A DNA stretch of 64,000 nucleotides, taken from the NCBI RefSeq assembly GCF_044542075.1, contig NZ_JBITTU010000005.1:248001-312000 (forward strand), in the 5' to 3' direction. Of this stretch, positions 7,875-16,926 are shown in pieces (positions within the stretch are counted from its first letter, which is position 1; each line of letters opens with the position of its first letter). A program made the position numbers and the translations under genes. The notes under the pieces are model-generated. The model searched no databases. It was not told where the DNA came from and was given only the letters and a program-made list of their open reading frames with translations. The stretch is from Leeuwenhoekiella sp044542075. GTDB lineage: Bacteria; Bacteroidota; Bacteroidia; Flavobacteriales; Flavobacteriaceae.

Positions 7875-8282
7875 ATGAAAAATATACTATTTATAATGCT
7901 TTTAATAAGCTCATTGAATGTTTGTGCTCAACAATTTGCTTATAAACCTTTGAATCCTGCATTCGGGGGAGACACCTTTAATTACAACTGGTTATTAAGT
8001 TCCGCATCTGCTCAAGATAAACTTACTGCTCCTAGAAGTGAAGCTGATCAACGTTCTGAACTCGAGCAATTTGGGGATAATCTTAACAGGCAGGTTTTAA
8101 GTCAAATTTCAAGAACATTACTTCAACAGCAGATTGAAGGGATAGGAAATTTTGATCAGGAAGGTACTTTTACTTACGGTACACTGGCGGTAGAGGTTTT
8201 TGAAAGTGAAGAAGGTTTAGTAATAAATATTTTAGATACATCAACGGGTGAACAAACCCAGGTAGTTGTCCCAAATCAATAA
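7875..8282 (+). CDS. csgF: Curli assembly protein CsgF
   Basis: This 135-residue secreted protein has a signal peptide ending near C-A-Q (residues 17-19). Mature CsgF starts follow a strongly conserved pattern, seen here as F-A-Y-K-P-L-N-P-A-F-G-G at residues 21-32 and then L-L-S-S-A-S-A-Q-D-K. In the known system this N-terminal segment plugs into the CsgG pore as a second constriction, and the rest holds the nucleator at the surface. A longer reading from 7839 overlaps csgE and lacks a sensible start. The ATG at 7875, two bases after the csgE stop, gives a clean signal peptide. It sits between csgE and csgG. Confidence 0.9.
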   Translation: MKNILFIMLLISSLNVCAQQFAYKPLNPAFGGDTFNYNWLLSSASAQDKLTAPRSEADQRSELEQFGDNLNRQVLSQISRTLLQQQIEGIGNFDQEGTFTYGTLAVEVFESEEGLVINILDTSTGEQTQVVVPNQ

Positions 8283-8288
8283 TAGTTT

Positions 8289-9725
8289 ATGAAGTATTAC
8301 AAATTACAATTCTTATTTATAAGTATGTTTCTGCTATCATCCTGTGGAGCATATTTTAATCAACCATTTGATCAGACTCCCGCCAGGTTGGGAGAATATT
8401 CAAAATCTACAAAAACACTGCTTGGTCTTCCTCCAGCTCAAGCTCCGGTAGAAGTTGCAGTCTATAACTTTTCAGATCAGACCGGTCAATATAAAGCCGT
8501 TGAGAATGGTAGTACATTTAGCACCGCGGTTACTCAGGGTTCGACCGCAATTCTCTTAAAAGCTCTAGAAGATAGTGGATGGTTTATACCTATTGAAAGA
8601 GAAAACCTAAGCAATCTTTCTACAGAGCGTAATATTATAAGAAATACAAAACAAGAATATATAAAAAATCTAAACCCTAATGAGCCACCGTTACCACCTC
8701 TTAAATATGCGGGTATCATATTAGAAGGAGGTATTGTATCTTATGATACTAACATAATTACTGGAGGAGTAGGAGCGCGATATTTTGGTTTAGGAGGGTC
8801 TGCAAAATATCGGCAAGATCGTATAACGGTCTATTTGAGAATGGTATCTACTAGTAATGGAGAGATATTAAAGACCGTATATGTTTCTAAAACCATTTTA
8901 TCGCAAGCATTAGATGCTAGTTTATTTCGGTTTGTAAAATTTCAACGTTTGTTAGAAACCGAAATGGGAATAACTCGTAATGAGCCGGTACAATTGGCCA
9001 TTAAAGATGCTGTAGAAAAAGCTGTACATGATTTAATAGTTGAAGGTATAGAAGGTGGATTTTGGTCTGCAAAAGGGGGGAATTCAGTAAATGAAGAGGT
9101 GGTAGCCAATTATAATGAAGAAAAGGAAATAGCAGAATCTACAGGTATCTATAATCGTATTTTTTTTCAGCAAAAATTTAAAAATTCAATAAATCTATCA
9201 CTCGGAGCTTCCTTATTTGATGCTGATTATAGCGATAAACATTTTGGACCAATGGCAAAGTTGGGCTATAATTTGGGATTAAGTGAGGTTTTGAGCTTAA
9301 ATATAAATGGTGGATTTATGAAGCTTAAAACAGGAAATAGCTTTGATGAAAGTTTTGCAAGCATAGATGTAAACGCAGAGTTTAGATTACTGCGTAATGA
9401 TAAACTTTCACCATTTATTTATGGTGGTGGAGGAATTCTTCTAGGCTTTGAGAATAATGGCTTTTTAGGTTTAGATTCAAATCAAACAGATGGTAAAATT
9501 CAATATGGAGCGGGTATAGAATATGCGCTATCTCCGCGTATAGGAATGCGCGCCTGGGGGGAGCATAATCTAGCTTTTTCTGATAAAATAGATAATCTAG
9601 TAAATGGAAAGCGTAATGACTATCATTTTAATTTTGGTCTAGGATTGAAATATTATTTCAATTTTTCAAATAAAGAAAAACAAAATTTAGTGGAACAGTC
9701 ATCAATCAAATCCCCAAAAAATTAA
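8289..9725 (+). CDS. csgG: Curli secretion channel lipoprotein CsgG with C-terminal beta-barrel-like extension
   Basis: A lipobox L-L-S-S-C puts the lipidated cysteine at residue 19. Residues 30-265 match CsgG, the nonameric outer-membrane pore for amyloid subunits: V-A-V-Y-N-F-x-D-Q-T-G-Q-Y, E-x-S-G-W-F-x-x-x-E-R-E-x-L, the P-P-L-K-Y-A-G-I-I-L-E-G-G segment, and G-A-R-Y-F-G-L-G. Enteric CsgG ends here at about 277 residues. This protein continues to 478 with alternating aromatic and polar strands (G-Y-N-L-G-L, G-G-G-G-I-L-L-G, F-G-L-G-L-K-Y-Y-F-N-F) like an OmpA/OmpX-type eight-stranded barrel. The next gene starts 4 bases later, so the operon continues. Confidence 0.9.
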   Translation: MKYYKLQFLFISMFLLSSCGAYFNQPFDQTPARLGEYSKSTKTLLGLPPAQAPVEVAVYNFSDQTGQYKAVENGSTFSTAVTQGSTAILLKALEDSGWFIPIERENLSNLSTERNIIRNTKQEYIKNLNPNEPPLPPLKYAGIILEGGIVSYDTNIITGGVGARYFGLGGSAKYRQDRITVYLRMVSTSNGEILKTVYVSKTILSQALDASLFRFVKFQRLLETEMGITRNEPVQLAIKDAVEKAVHDLIVEGIEGGFWSAKGGNSVNEEVVANYNEEKEIAESTGIYNRIFFQQKFKNSINLSLGASLFDADYSDKHFGPMAKLGYNLGLSEVLSLNINGGFMKLKTGNSFDESFASIDVNAEFRLLRNDKLSPFIYGGGGILLGFENNGFLGLDSNQTDGKIQYGAGIEYALSPRIGMRAWGEHNLAFSDKIDNLVNGKRNDYHFNFGLGLKYYFNFSNKEKQNLVEQSSIKSPKN

Positions 9726-9729
9726 ACAG

Positions 9730-11253
9730 ATGAAAAATAAAATTTATTATTTGATTTTGAGCCTACTGGTAGTTTTTACATCATGTAGTGAAGATACTAT
9801 TGAAGAAAACGGAATAGGAAAACTTACAGGTACTGTAGTCGCAAAAAGCTCTAATGAGCCGTTAGAGAACATTAAAATCGTAACCAGCCCGGCTTCAAGT
9901 ACAGTTTTTACAGATGCATCAGGTAATTTTGTTATAGAGAATATTAGCGTAGGAGATTATTCTGTACAAGCAGAATCTGACGAGTATGCAGATTCTTTTG
10001 AGGCAGTTACTATACTTAATTCAAAGACAAGTACTGTTGTTTTTGAACTTGAGGTGAGCAAATCTACTAATGTAAAACCCTTAGTTCCTAAATTACTTAC
10101 TCCGGTAGATGGCACATCAGATTTAGATCCTACAGTTAAATTTGTGTGGTCATCTTCTAAAAATGATACAGATGATATTACCTATACATTACAATTAAGA
10201 AATGGATCTACTAATGAAATACAGTTACAAGAAGTAGTTGCAGATACTACTATTATAATTGAAAATCTAGGATTAGGGACTAACTACTTTTGGCAAATAA
10301 GTGCTTCAGATGATAATAGTGATCCTGTTCAAAGCGCAGTGAGTCAATTCAGTACGAGTACAACACCCCAAAACAGTTATTTTTATGTACGATCTGTTAA
10401 TGGAAATAGTGTAATATTTTCAGGAAGTGAAAATGATTCCAGTGGCGATGATAGCGAAGTTAACTTTAATGAGTTCAAATTAACTTCAGAGTCGTTTAAC
10501 AGCTTTAGACCTCATAAAAATGTAGAGACTTCTAAAATAGCTTTTTTAAGAACTATAAATGGAGCAACTCAATTACATACGATGAATGTTGACGGCAGCG
10601 CTGTAAAACAAGTTACGAGCAGTATTCCTGTAAATGGTTTTAGAATAGATGAATTAGATTACACTTGGGCTCAGAGTGGAGGTAAATTATATTACCCTAA
10701 CTTCGATAAATTATACAGTGTTAATCCTGATGGCGGTGGTAGTACCTTAATCTATACAACTGCAGATGGTAGTTTTATTTCAGAAGTAAGTACATCAGAT
10801 TTCGATGATAATCTTATCGTGATAAAAACAAATAACAGTGCGGGATATAATGTACGTGTCTATACAGTACGTTTATCATCAGGAACCGAAGAAAGAGTGA
10901 TTTTTCAAAATGGAACAGGAGCTGTAAAGGGAATAGACTTAAATGCAAACGGAACCCAATTAGTATATTCTAAAGACACCTCAGGATCTCAAAATGATCA
11001 ATACAGACAATTTGCAAGTAGAATTTATATTTATAATTTAAATACGGGTGTTGAGCGTTTACTTGATAATGGTCCCATTACCGGTTCTAACGATATTCAG
11101 CCCAGATGGTCTCCTTCTGAAGGTGAAATTATATTTGTTAGAAAGCCTAGTAATATAAATTCTGAACCAAAAGTTTTAGTAAGTCCTTTAAATGATTTTA
11201 CCTCAGATAATGTTCTTTTTACAAACGCAGCAATGCCAGATTGGGAAGATTAA
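9730..11253 (+). CDS. Lipoprotein with carboxypeptidase-regulatory, FN3-like and beta-propeller domains, curli operon
   Basis: This 507-residue protein has a lipobox V-F-T-S-C (Cys19). Residues about 30-108 form a carboxypeptidase-D regulatory-like beta sandwich (G-K-L-T-G-T-V, D-A-S-G-N-F-V-I-E-N). Residues 115-210 look like a fibronectin III domain (P-K-L-L-T-P-V-D-G, Y-F-W-Q-I-S-A-S-D). Residues 220-507 resemble a TolB-type beta-propeller (L-H-T-M-N-V-D-G-S, L-Y-S-V-N-P-D-G-G, P-R-W-S-P-S-E-G). It is the last gene of the amyloid operon, with only 4 bases after csgG, and is probably outer-membrane anchored. No enteric curli gene corresponds to it. An accessory role, such as holding fibres or coordinating secretion, is inference from position. 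Confidence 0.75.
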   Translation: MKNKIYYLILSLLVVFTSCSEDTIEENGIGKLTGTVVAKSSNEPLENIKIVTSPASSTVFTDASGNFVIENISVGDYSVQAESDEYADSFEAVTILNSKTSTVVFELEVSKSTNVKPLVPKLLTPVDGTSDLDPTVKFVWSSSKNDTDDITYTLQLRNGSTNEIQLQEVVADTTIIIENLGLGTNYFWQISASDDNSDPVQSAVSQFSTSTTPQNSYFYVRSVNGNSVIFSGSENDSSGDDSEVNFNEFKLTSESFNSFRPHKNVETSKIAFLRTINGATQLHTMNVDGSAVKQVTSSIPVNGFRIDELDYTWAQSGGKLYYPNFDKLYSVNPDGGGSTLIYTTADGSFISEVSTSDFDDNLIVIKTNNSAGYNVRVYTVRLSSGTEERVIFQNGTGAVKGIDLNANGTQLVYSKDTSGSQNDQYRQFASRIYIYNLNTGVERLLDNGPITGSNDIQPRWSPSEGEIIFVRKPSNINSEPKVLVSPLNDFTSDNVLFTNAAMPDWED

Positions 11254-11277
11254 TTTAACTAACTAATCAACCTTAAG

Positions 11278-11305
11278 AACGTCCTGAAATTTCAGGACGT
11301 TTTTA
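11278..11305 (+). terminator. Terminator of the curli-type operon
   Basis: A perfect 24-base palindrome (AACGTCCTGAAA / TTTCAGGACGTT, 11278-11289 with 11290-11301) runs into a T-tract. It lies 24 bases after the last operon gene. Confidence 0.85.
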
Positions 11306-11335
11306 TTTCTTACTTTTGCCAAATAATTAACAAGA

Positions 11336-12514
11336 ATGAGTCAGGAAATTTCTAAAAGGTACGCAGGTCGCGGTGTTTCGGCTGGTAAAGAAGATGTGCA
11401 TAATGCTATTAAAAATGTAGATAAAGGTTTGTTTCCACAAGCCTTTTGTAAAATTGTTCCAGATCATCTAACAGGCAGTGAAGAGCATTGTCTTATTATG
11501 CACGCAGATGGCGCAGGTACAAAATCTTCATTAGCTTATATGTACTGGAAAGAGACCGGTGATATTTCTGTGTGGAAGGGAATTGCCCAGGATGCATTAA
11601 TTATGAATGTTGACGACCTGCTTTGCGTGGGAGCAACAGATAATATTTTGCTTTCCTCTACTATAGGTAGAAATAAAAACCTAATCACGGGTGACGTTAT
11701 TTCAGCAATTATTAACGGTACTGAGGATCTTATTGAAGACTTAAGCAATCACGGCGTTACCATTAAAAGTACTGGTGGTGAGACGGCAGATGTAGGTGAT
11801 CTTGTACGTACAATTATTGTAGACTCTACGGTTACTGCGAGAATGAAGCGAGAAGATGTTGTGGATAATGCACATATTAAACCTGGTGATGTAATTGTTG
11901 GCTTGGCAAGTTTTGGCCAGGCTACTTATGAAAAAGAATATAATGGAGGAATGGGGAGTAATGGTCTTACTTCTGCACGCCACGATGTTTTTGGTAGTTA
12001 TTTAGCCGAAAAATATCCGGAAAGTTTTGATCACGCTGTGCCCTCAGATTTAGTGTATAGTGGTTCTAAAAAACTGACTGATGCTATAGAGAATTCATCA
12101 CTAAATGCGGGTAAATTAGTATTATCACCTACACGTACCTATGCGCCTGTTATCAAAAAAATTCTTCAGGAAGTTGATCGCAATTTATTACATGGTATGG
12201 TACACTGTAGTGGGGGAGCTCAGACAAAAGTTTTACATTTCGTGGATAACGTTCACATTGTAAAAGATAACCTTTTTGAACTTCCGCCATTATTTAAACT
12301 TATACAGGAAGAAAGTGGCACTAGCTGGAGAGAAATGTATCAGGTATTTAATATGGGACATCGTATGGAACTTTACGTAGATCCTGCTCTGGCTGAAGAA
12401 ATCATTGCTATTTCCAAATCTTTTAATATAGATGCTCAGGTTATAGGAAGGGTTGAACCTTCAGAATCTAAAAAATTAACAATTAAAAGTATGTTTGGCA
12501 CGTTTACCTATTAG
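11336..12514 (+). CDS. purM: Phosphoribosylformylglycinamidine cyclo-ligase (AIR synthetase)
   Basis: This cytoplasmic enzyme of purine synthesis closes the imidazole ring of AIR using ATP. The 392 residues begin with R-Y-A-G-R-G-V-S-A-G-K, the glycine-rich N-terminal segment of PurM. D-G-A-G-T-K near residue 60, the metal- and nucleotide-binding D-A-L-I-M-N-V-D-D-L-L near 83-93, T-G-G-E-T-A-D-V-G-D near 147-156 and the C-terminal domain with H-C-S-G-G-A-Q-T-K follow. It is somewhat longer than the roughly 345-residue enteric enzyme, as Bacteroidota forms are. It is a monocistronic-looking housekeeping gene after the amyloid operon terminator, with the DUF3078 gene 22 bases downstream. Confidence 0.93.
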   Translation: MSQEISKRYAGRGVSAGKEDVHNAIKNVDKGLFPQAFCKIVPDHLTGSEEHCLIMHADGAGTKSSLAYMYWKETGDISVWKGIAQDALIMNVDDLLCVGATDNILLSSTIGRNKNLITGDVISAIINGTEDLIEDLSNHGVTIKSTGGETADVGDLVRTIIVDSTVTARMKREDVVDNAHIKPGDVIVGLASFGQATYEKEYNGGMGSNGLTSARHDVFGSYLAEKYPESFDHAVPSDLVYSGSKKLTDAIENSSLNAGKLVLSPTRTYAPVIKKILQEVDRNLLHGMVHCSGGAQTKVLHFVDNVHIVKDNLFELPPLFKLIQEESGTSWREMYQVFNMGHRMELYVDPALAEEIIAISKSFNIDAQVIGRVEPSESKKLTIKSMFGTFTY

Positions 12515-12536
12515 TAGTAATTAAATAATTTTCGGT

Positions 12537-13535
12537 TTGTACAAGATTTTTTTCTCCTTAGCGCTATTGTCTGGTTTACTTTTTAATCAAGCACTAACGG
12601 CACAGCACGTGGCTTTTCCACTACCTATCAAGAAAAACCTCATTAAAAAACTTACAGACCAAATCATTATTCAAGAACCCACAAACTGGACTGAAACTAA
12701 CAGAGTAGGTCTAGATTTGAGTGAAGTTGCTTTTGTAAATTGGAACGCAGGGGGTAGTAATTCTATTTCAGGATTAGCAGAGCTTGTTATAGAAAGAAAC
12801 TATAATGATGAGCGTACTAAATGGAGAAATAAACTTTCAGGTAGATTTGGTATAAATAGTCAGGAAGGTAGAGAAATTAGAAAAACAGATGATATAATTG
12901 AAATCACTTCTGATTATGGGTATCGCAGGGATACTATTTCTAACTGGTACTATTCTGCAAAGTTTAGATTTGCTTCACAATTTACAAACGGTTATAAATA
13001 CCCAGATACTAGTGTGCCTATTTCTCAATTTATGGCCCCCGGCTATATATTTTTAGGAGTAGGGAGTGAATATGGCAAGCGCATAGATAATTTATCTATA
13101 TACGCTTCTCCCTTAACTTATAAATCAACATTTGTATTAGATCAAAATTTGGCGAATAATGGCTCATTTGGTGTAACACCAGCCGTACGTGATGCTGATG
13201 GGAATATCATAAAAGAAGGTGAAAATGTGAACAGTGAATTAGGAATTCTCTTACAAAGTGTTTTAAAGGCAAAGCTAATGGAGAATATAAATTTTACAAA
13301 TTCTATTAATCTCTATACAGATTACTTAAATAGCTTTGGAAACGTGGATGTTGACTGGGAATTAAATTTGAATTTTAAGGTGAATAGTTTTGTGCTTGCC
13401 AGATTAGGTTCGCATTTAAAATATGATAACGATATTAAGATTACCGAAACAAATGTTGACGGTGAGGAGATTACGATGGGAGCCAGAACACAATGGAAAC
13501 AGCAACTAGGTATTGGGGTTATTGTTGACTTTTAA
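12537..13535 (+). CDS. DUF3078 family secreted protein, probable outer-membrane beta-barrel
   Basis: This 332-residue protein starts at TTG. An in-frame TAA lies 15 bases upstream and no ATG is available, while the TTG gives a good signal peptide (I-F-F-S-L-A-L-L-S-G-L-L-F, cleaved near T-A-Q). The mature part holds W-x-x-x-N-R-V-G-L-D-L-S-E-V-A-F-V-N-W-N-A-G-G, the hallmark of DUF3078 proteins of Bacteroidota. It then runs through alternating amphipathic strands ending in a terminal aromatic (G-I-G-V-I-V-D-F), typical of outer-membrane barrels. The function of the family is not known to me. It may share a transcript with purM, 22 bases upstream. Confidence 0.75.
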   Translation: MYKIFFSLALLSGLLFNQALTAQHVAFPLPIKKNLIKKLTDQIIIQEPTNWTETNRVGLDLSEVAFVNWNAGGSNSISGLAELVIERNYNDERTKWRNKLSGRFGINSQEGREIRKTDDIIEITSDYGYRRDTISNWYYSAKFRFASQFTNGYKYPDTSVPISQFMAPGYIFLGVGSEYGKRIDNLSIYASPLTYKSTFVLDQNLANNGSFGVTPAVRDADGNIIKEGENVNSELGILLQSVLKAKLMENINFTNSINLYTDYLNSFGNVDVDWELNLNFKVNSFVLARLGSHLKYDNDIKITETNVDGEEITMGARTQWKQQLGIGVIVDF

Positions 13536-13618
13536 AAAATAACACACATACCGAAAACCTTTTAGTCTGTTTTATCGTATGTTTATCGATCGCAATTCAT
13601 TTTCATGATTAAAACATT

Positions 13619-14359
13619 ATGAGTTTTCTAAAGTCCATAAATTCTAGAGATAGGATTTACTTCATACTTTTTGTCACTTTGGCTATTTTAGTTAATCTGA
13701 CAGTTATTGCGTATATGGATTTGGAGACCAGCCGGTTGATTAGATTAATCACTGTTTTCATCTTTTTTATTTACTACACATTAAACCGAGGATTCCTTAA
13801 TATTTGGATGCTTTCGGTTCTAGCATTTTTCTTTGTAAAAGATGTATTTTTTCAATTTTATGAGGAGGCCTGGGGTTACAAACTTTATCTAATATTTGGG
13901 ACATTAGGCTATCTAACGATTGTTTTAGAGCGGTTACCCAAACTATCTGAAATCAAATTTAAACCGGGAATCGTACTAATAACCACCATTTTGGTGGCGG
14001 CTAATACCTATACGTTATACATTATTATGAACATGGTGAGCTATACCTTTCATGATGGTGTAGAACCTGTACTTTTATATTTATATGGTGCATCTATGAT
14101 GTTGCTAGGTGTAGAGGCAATTGCCTATAATAATAAGTATAACAGCACACGTTCCTTAATTTATACCTTCTTTGCATTTGGTTTTGTGTTTTCTGACATT
14201 GCCGCACTATTTGCTTACTATTTTGGATTTGAAATTTTTTACTACTTTGACAGATTTTTATTCTTATCTGCGCTGGGTATGTATGTTCATTACAGCCTCA
14301 ATTATGAGAGTATTAGAGAAGAGTATTTTCAGTATGAGATGATAGATAAAAAATTATAG
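13619..14359 (+). CDS. Multi-pass membrane protein, function unknown (possibly YhhN-like)
   Basis: This 246-residue protein has about eight hydrophobic segments and short loops rich in Tyr and Phe. The arrangement of N-terminal R-x-x-R-L-I-R helix ends and a late F-S-D-I-A-A-L-F segment faintly resembles the YhhN/TMEM86 family, whose known members are lysoplasmalogenases, but I cannot confirm this from the sequence. It lies alone in the inner membrane with an 83-base leader after the DUF3078 gene. No partner genes clarify its role. Confidence 0.6.
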   Translation: MSFLKSINSRDRIYFILFVTLAILVNLTVIAYMDLETSRLIRLITVFIFFIYYTLNRGFLNIWMLSVLAFFFVKDVFFQFYEEAWGYKLYLIFGTLGYLTIVLERLPKLSEIKFKPGIVLITTILVAANTYTLYIIMNMVSYTFHDGVEPVLLYLYGASMMLLGVEAIAYNNKYNSTRSLIYTFFAFGFVFSDIAALFAYYFGFEIFYYFDRFLFLSALGMYVHYSLNYESIREEYFQYEMIDKKL

Positions 14360-14464
14360 ATCATCCGGCTTGTCATTTCTATTAACTTTTTCTTTTTTAT
14401 AGTAAGCTTCAGATTTATTTTTCCTGAAAAGTTTTTATATTGATTCAACTAATTAATTTAAAGA

Positions 14465-14998
14465 ATGAAAAATCTTCTGGGCATAGGCTCACGTATAAAA
14501 CACGATCAATTTGGTCAGGGTGTGGTAACAAATATTACATCAAAACTTTATTGGGTAACATTTATTGAAAATGGTTTAGAAACGATAGATATCGATTCTG
14601 AATTTGAGGTTATTGAAGCGGTTGAAGATGAGGTTGACAGTGTTAGCTTCTATGAAGTCGAAAAGACGCTAAGAACCCTTCTGAAGCAGTATTCAGATAT
14701 ATCAGAGGTTGTACCTATAGCAGATAAATGGAGAGGAGGCTCGATTACCTTAAATCCCGCTGATCCTAATCTGGCCAATAAAGAAATCCCTATAGATAGT
14801 TTTTTTCATAAGATTGTTATGGTACGGGATCGCATACGTGTTATGGAGCAAAAAATTAATGCTAGTAAAAACCTGGATGATCAGGAGAAAATAGATTTAC
14901 AGCAATATATTACGCGTATTTATGGTAGTCTAACCACTTTTAATGTTTTATTTAAAAACAGTACGCAAAATTTTAAAGGAGAAGGTAAATCTAAGTAG
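14465..14998 (+). CDS. Small conserved protein with SH3-like N-terminus, function unknown
   Basis: This 177-residue soluble protein carries no signal peptide. Residues 6-50 read G-I-G-S-R-I-K-H-D-Q-F-G-Q-G-V-V followed by short strands, resembling the small beta-barrel found in CarD, UvrD and similar nucleic-acid proteins, where H-x-x-F-G-x-G-x-V is common. The remainder (E-K-T-L-R-T-L-L-K-Q-Y, a conserved G-G-x-x-x-L-x-P segment and a C-terminal helix pair) is helical. A DNA- or RNA-related role is a guess from the barrel motif. It is followed by a hairpin that separates it from the convergent rhaM gene. Confidence 0.6.
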   Translation: MKNLLGIGSRIKHDQFGQGVVTNITSKLYWVTFIENGLETIDIDSEFEVIEAVEDEVDSVSFYEVEKTLRTLLKQYSDISEVVPIADKWRGGSITLNPADPNLANKEIPIDSFFHKIVMVRDRIRVMEQKINASKNLDDQEKIDLQQYITRIYGSLTTFNVLFKNSTQNFKGEGKSK

Positions 14999-15032
14999 CG
15001 ATAAAAGCTCAGATTAAATAAATTCAGTAAAT

Positions 15033-15069
15033 GGTCTAAGAGAAATTAATGAATCTCTTAGACCGTTTT
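15033..15069. terminator. Terminator between convergent genes
   Basis: A perfect 11-base stem GGTCTAAGAGA / TCTCTTAGACC (15033-15043 with 15054-15064) is followed by GTTTTC on the plus strand. It lies between the small conserved gene and the end of the minus-strand operon, so it may serve both. Confidence 0.75.
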
Positions 15070-15085
15070 CTAAAAACAATTGGTT

Positions 15086-15406
15086 TTACCTATTGTTTTT
15101 CAGTTTAAACACTTCTTTTAAAGTCCCTTCAACGGGAGAGTTATCAGCATTTGTTTCCATAATATCTGCCATATAGGCCCACCATTTTTTAACTATGGGG
15201 TCATTCGGTAAACGTGCAGTGCTGTGATTTGATTCTAAATTTTGAAAACCAAAAAGTGTCCCTGTCTGCTCATCGAGATAGATAAAATATTCCTTAATTC
15301 CAGAATTATTAAGAAGTGATTCTAGTTCTGGCCAAATATGATCGTGACGGCGTTTATATTCTTCTTCAAAACCCGGTATCAATTTCATCGTAAATGCGTG
15401 AGTCAT
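15086..15406 (-). CDS. rhaM: L-rhamnose mutarotase
   Basis: This 106-residue cytoplasmic enzyme interconverts the alpha and beta anomers of L-rhamnose. The family pattern is clear: M-x-L-x-P-G-x-E-E-E-Y-x-R-R-H-D-x-I-W-P-E at residues 7-27 with the catalytic histidine, G-I-x-E-Y-F-I-Y-L-D and the C-terminal W-W-A-Y-M-A-D-I-M. The length is typical. It is the last gene of the minus-strand operon of SusCD, FAS1 and sulfatase genes. This is the only direct sign that the imported glycan contains rhamnose, because no other rhamnose catabolic gene is in the window. Confidence 0.93.
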   Translation of the reverse strand: MTHAFTMKLIPGFEEEYKRRHDHIWPELESLLNNSGIKEYFIYLDEQTGTLFGFQNLESNHSTARLPNDPIVKKWWAYMADIMETNADNSPVEGTLKEVFKLKNNR

Positions 15407-15495
15407 AAGTTTAAGAGGCTTATTGTTTTTTTTAAAATTTATAATTTGTAGTGGTATAGTTTATCTTCGGAAACTACACAGTCTACATAAATGCA

Positions 15496-16926
15496 CTAAT
15501 TTCTTAATTCTACATTAACTATAGGAGTATCCTTGCTAAATTCAGTTTTAAGTACATCTTGAAGGTATCTTAGTTTTTCAGGATTAGTTAAGTTTAGATT
15601 ATTAGTTTCAGAAGGATCTGTTTCTATATTGTAAAGGGCATAATCAGGTACACTTTCTAAATGTCTGGTGCGTATTAGCTTAAACGGTTTGATTATTAAG
15701 CTTTCTTGCAGATGACCGCGGATGTAAATGGGTGTTGAGCGCTCTACTGTATCTTGCGTTAAAAGGTACTGAGTAGATTCACCTTCTACAGTAACCGGTA
15801 TTTTAGTAGATAATGCCCATTTTAAAAAGGTAGGCATCCAGTCTGTAACATTTATATAATTAGAACTTTCACCTTGTTCGATGTAATTTTTCCAGGATAT
15901 AATAGCCGGAACCCGTATTGCTCCTTCATAATTTGAGGTTTTAAAATCTCGAAGCGGTTGATTGCTTCCTAGTGTTAAATTAGGTCCATACTTACCCTCA
16001 TAGAGTTCGTTTGAAGGAATCCAGTTTTGTTGTGCTCCATTATCACTTATGAATAAAACAATGGTATTTTCTATTAGATTTTGATTATTTAGAGCGTTTA
16101 GAACTCGACCGATACCAGAATCCATATGGCTCATTGCAGCTGCATAGGATCTGCGACTACTATCTTCAATAGCGTTATATTTTTCTACCCAAAATTTTGG
16201 TTCTTGCAGTGGTATATGAGGAGCGCTGTATGCTAGTTGTAGATAAAATGGGGTAGTAGTCTTCTGCTCATTAATATATTTGACTGCGGCATTTGTCAAA
16301 AGATCTGTCACGTGACCATCTTCAGTAATAAATTTCCCATTTTTATACCAGGTACTATCACCATTTTTGTAGGTGTGTGCGTATTGATCTAGTTGACCGT
16401 GCAGAAAGCCGTAAGAATTATCAAAACCATAAGCTTCGGGCCCATTTTCGGGTTTCAAGCCCAGATGCCATTTACCCATTAAAGCGGTTTTATAGTTTAA
16501 CGCTTTTAAAGACTGCGGAAGAGTTTTAAGAGAGTCTGGCAGACTCAATTCACTGCGCCCGCTAATGGGAGCAACAATGCCCATTCTACTGGCAGGTCTG
16601 CCGGTCAAAAAACTTGCACGTGCAGGTGAGCAGGTGGGATAAGTGTAAAACCTACTAAGTTTCAGCCCAGATTTTGCAAGGCTATCTAATGTAGGTGTTT
16701 TAATTTCAGAACCATTAAAACTAAAATCATTCCACCCTGCATCGTCTGCGATAATTACCAGAAAATTAGGTTTTATAACTTTTTGAGGATCTTGCGTAAC
16801 GTCTGTTTTAGTTTTATTTTGACAAGAGGTGAGTACTAGAAACAGCAATGCTGCAGTAAATAGCTGCAGCATTGTTAGTTTATTAATAGTTTTGATTAAG
16901 TGTTTGTATTTCAAAGTAATTCGCAT
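15496..16926 (-). CDS. Sulfatase, formylglycine-dependent, S1 family lipoprotein
   Basis: This 476-residue sulfuric ester hydrolase has a lipobox V-L-T-S-C with Cys35. The formylglycine signature C-S-P-A-R is at residues 99-103, followed by A-S-F-L-T-G-R. Other active-site parts are the N-terminal metal site I-I-A-D-D-A-G-W-N-D at 58-67, M-G-K-W-H-L-G and F-I-S-D-N-G-A-Q-Q. Cys99 needs an anaerobic or FGE-type maturase encoded elsewhere. It probably removes sulfate from a carbohydrate outside the inner membrane. The start at 16926 abuts the stop of the upstream gene, and an ATG at 16872 (residue 19) would also give a lipoprotein signal. The substrate is not readable from the sequence. Confidence 0.9.
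   Translation of the reverse strand: MRITLKYKHLIKTINKLTMLQLFTAALLFLVLTSCQNKTKTDVTQDPQKVIKPNFLVIIADDAGWNDFSFNGSEIKTPTLDSLAKSGLKLSRFYTYPTCSPARASFLTGRPASRMGIVAPISGRSELSLPDSLKTLPQSLKALNYKTALMGKWHLGLKPENGPEAYGFDNSYGFLHGQLDQYAHTYKNGDSTWYKNGKFITEDGHVTDLLTNAAVKYINEQKTTTPFYLQLAYSAPHIPLQEPKFWVEKYNAIEDSSRRSYAAAMSHMDSGIGRVLNALNNQNLIENTIVLFISDNGAQQNWIPSNELYEGKYGPNLTLGSNQPLRDFKTSNYEGAIRVPAIISWKNYIEQGESSNYINVTDWMPTFLKWALSTKIPVTVEGESTQYLLTQDTVERSTPIYIRGHLQESLIIKPFKLIRTRHLESVPDYALYNIETDPSETNNLNLTNPEKLRYLQDVLKTEFSKDTPIVNVELRN

Noticed and set aside
15447..15478. TGTAGT / ACTACA inverted repeat between sulfatase and rhaM as a terminator
   Set aside because: The stem is short with a long loop, and on the minus strand no T-run follows, so termination before rhaM is not supported.
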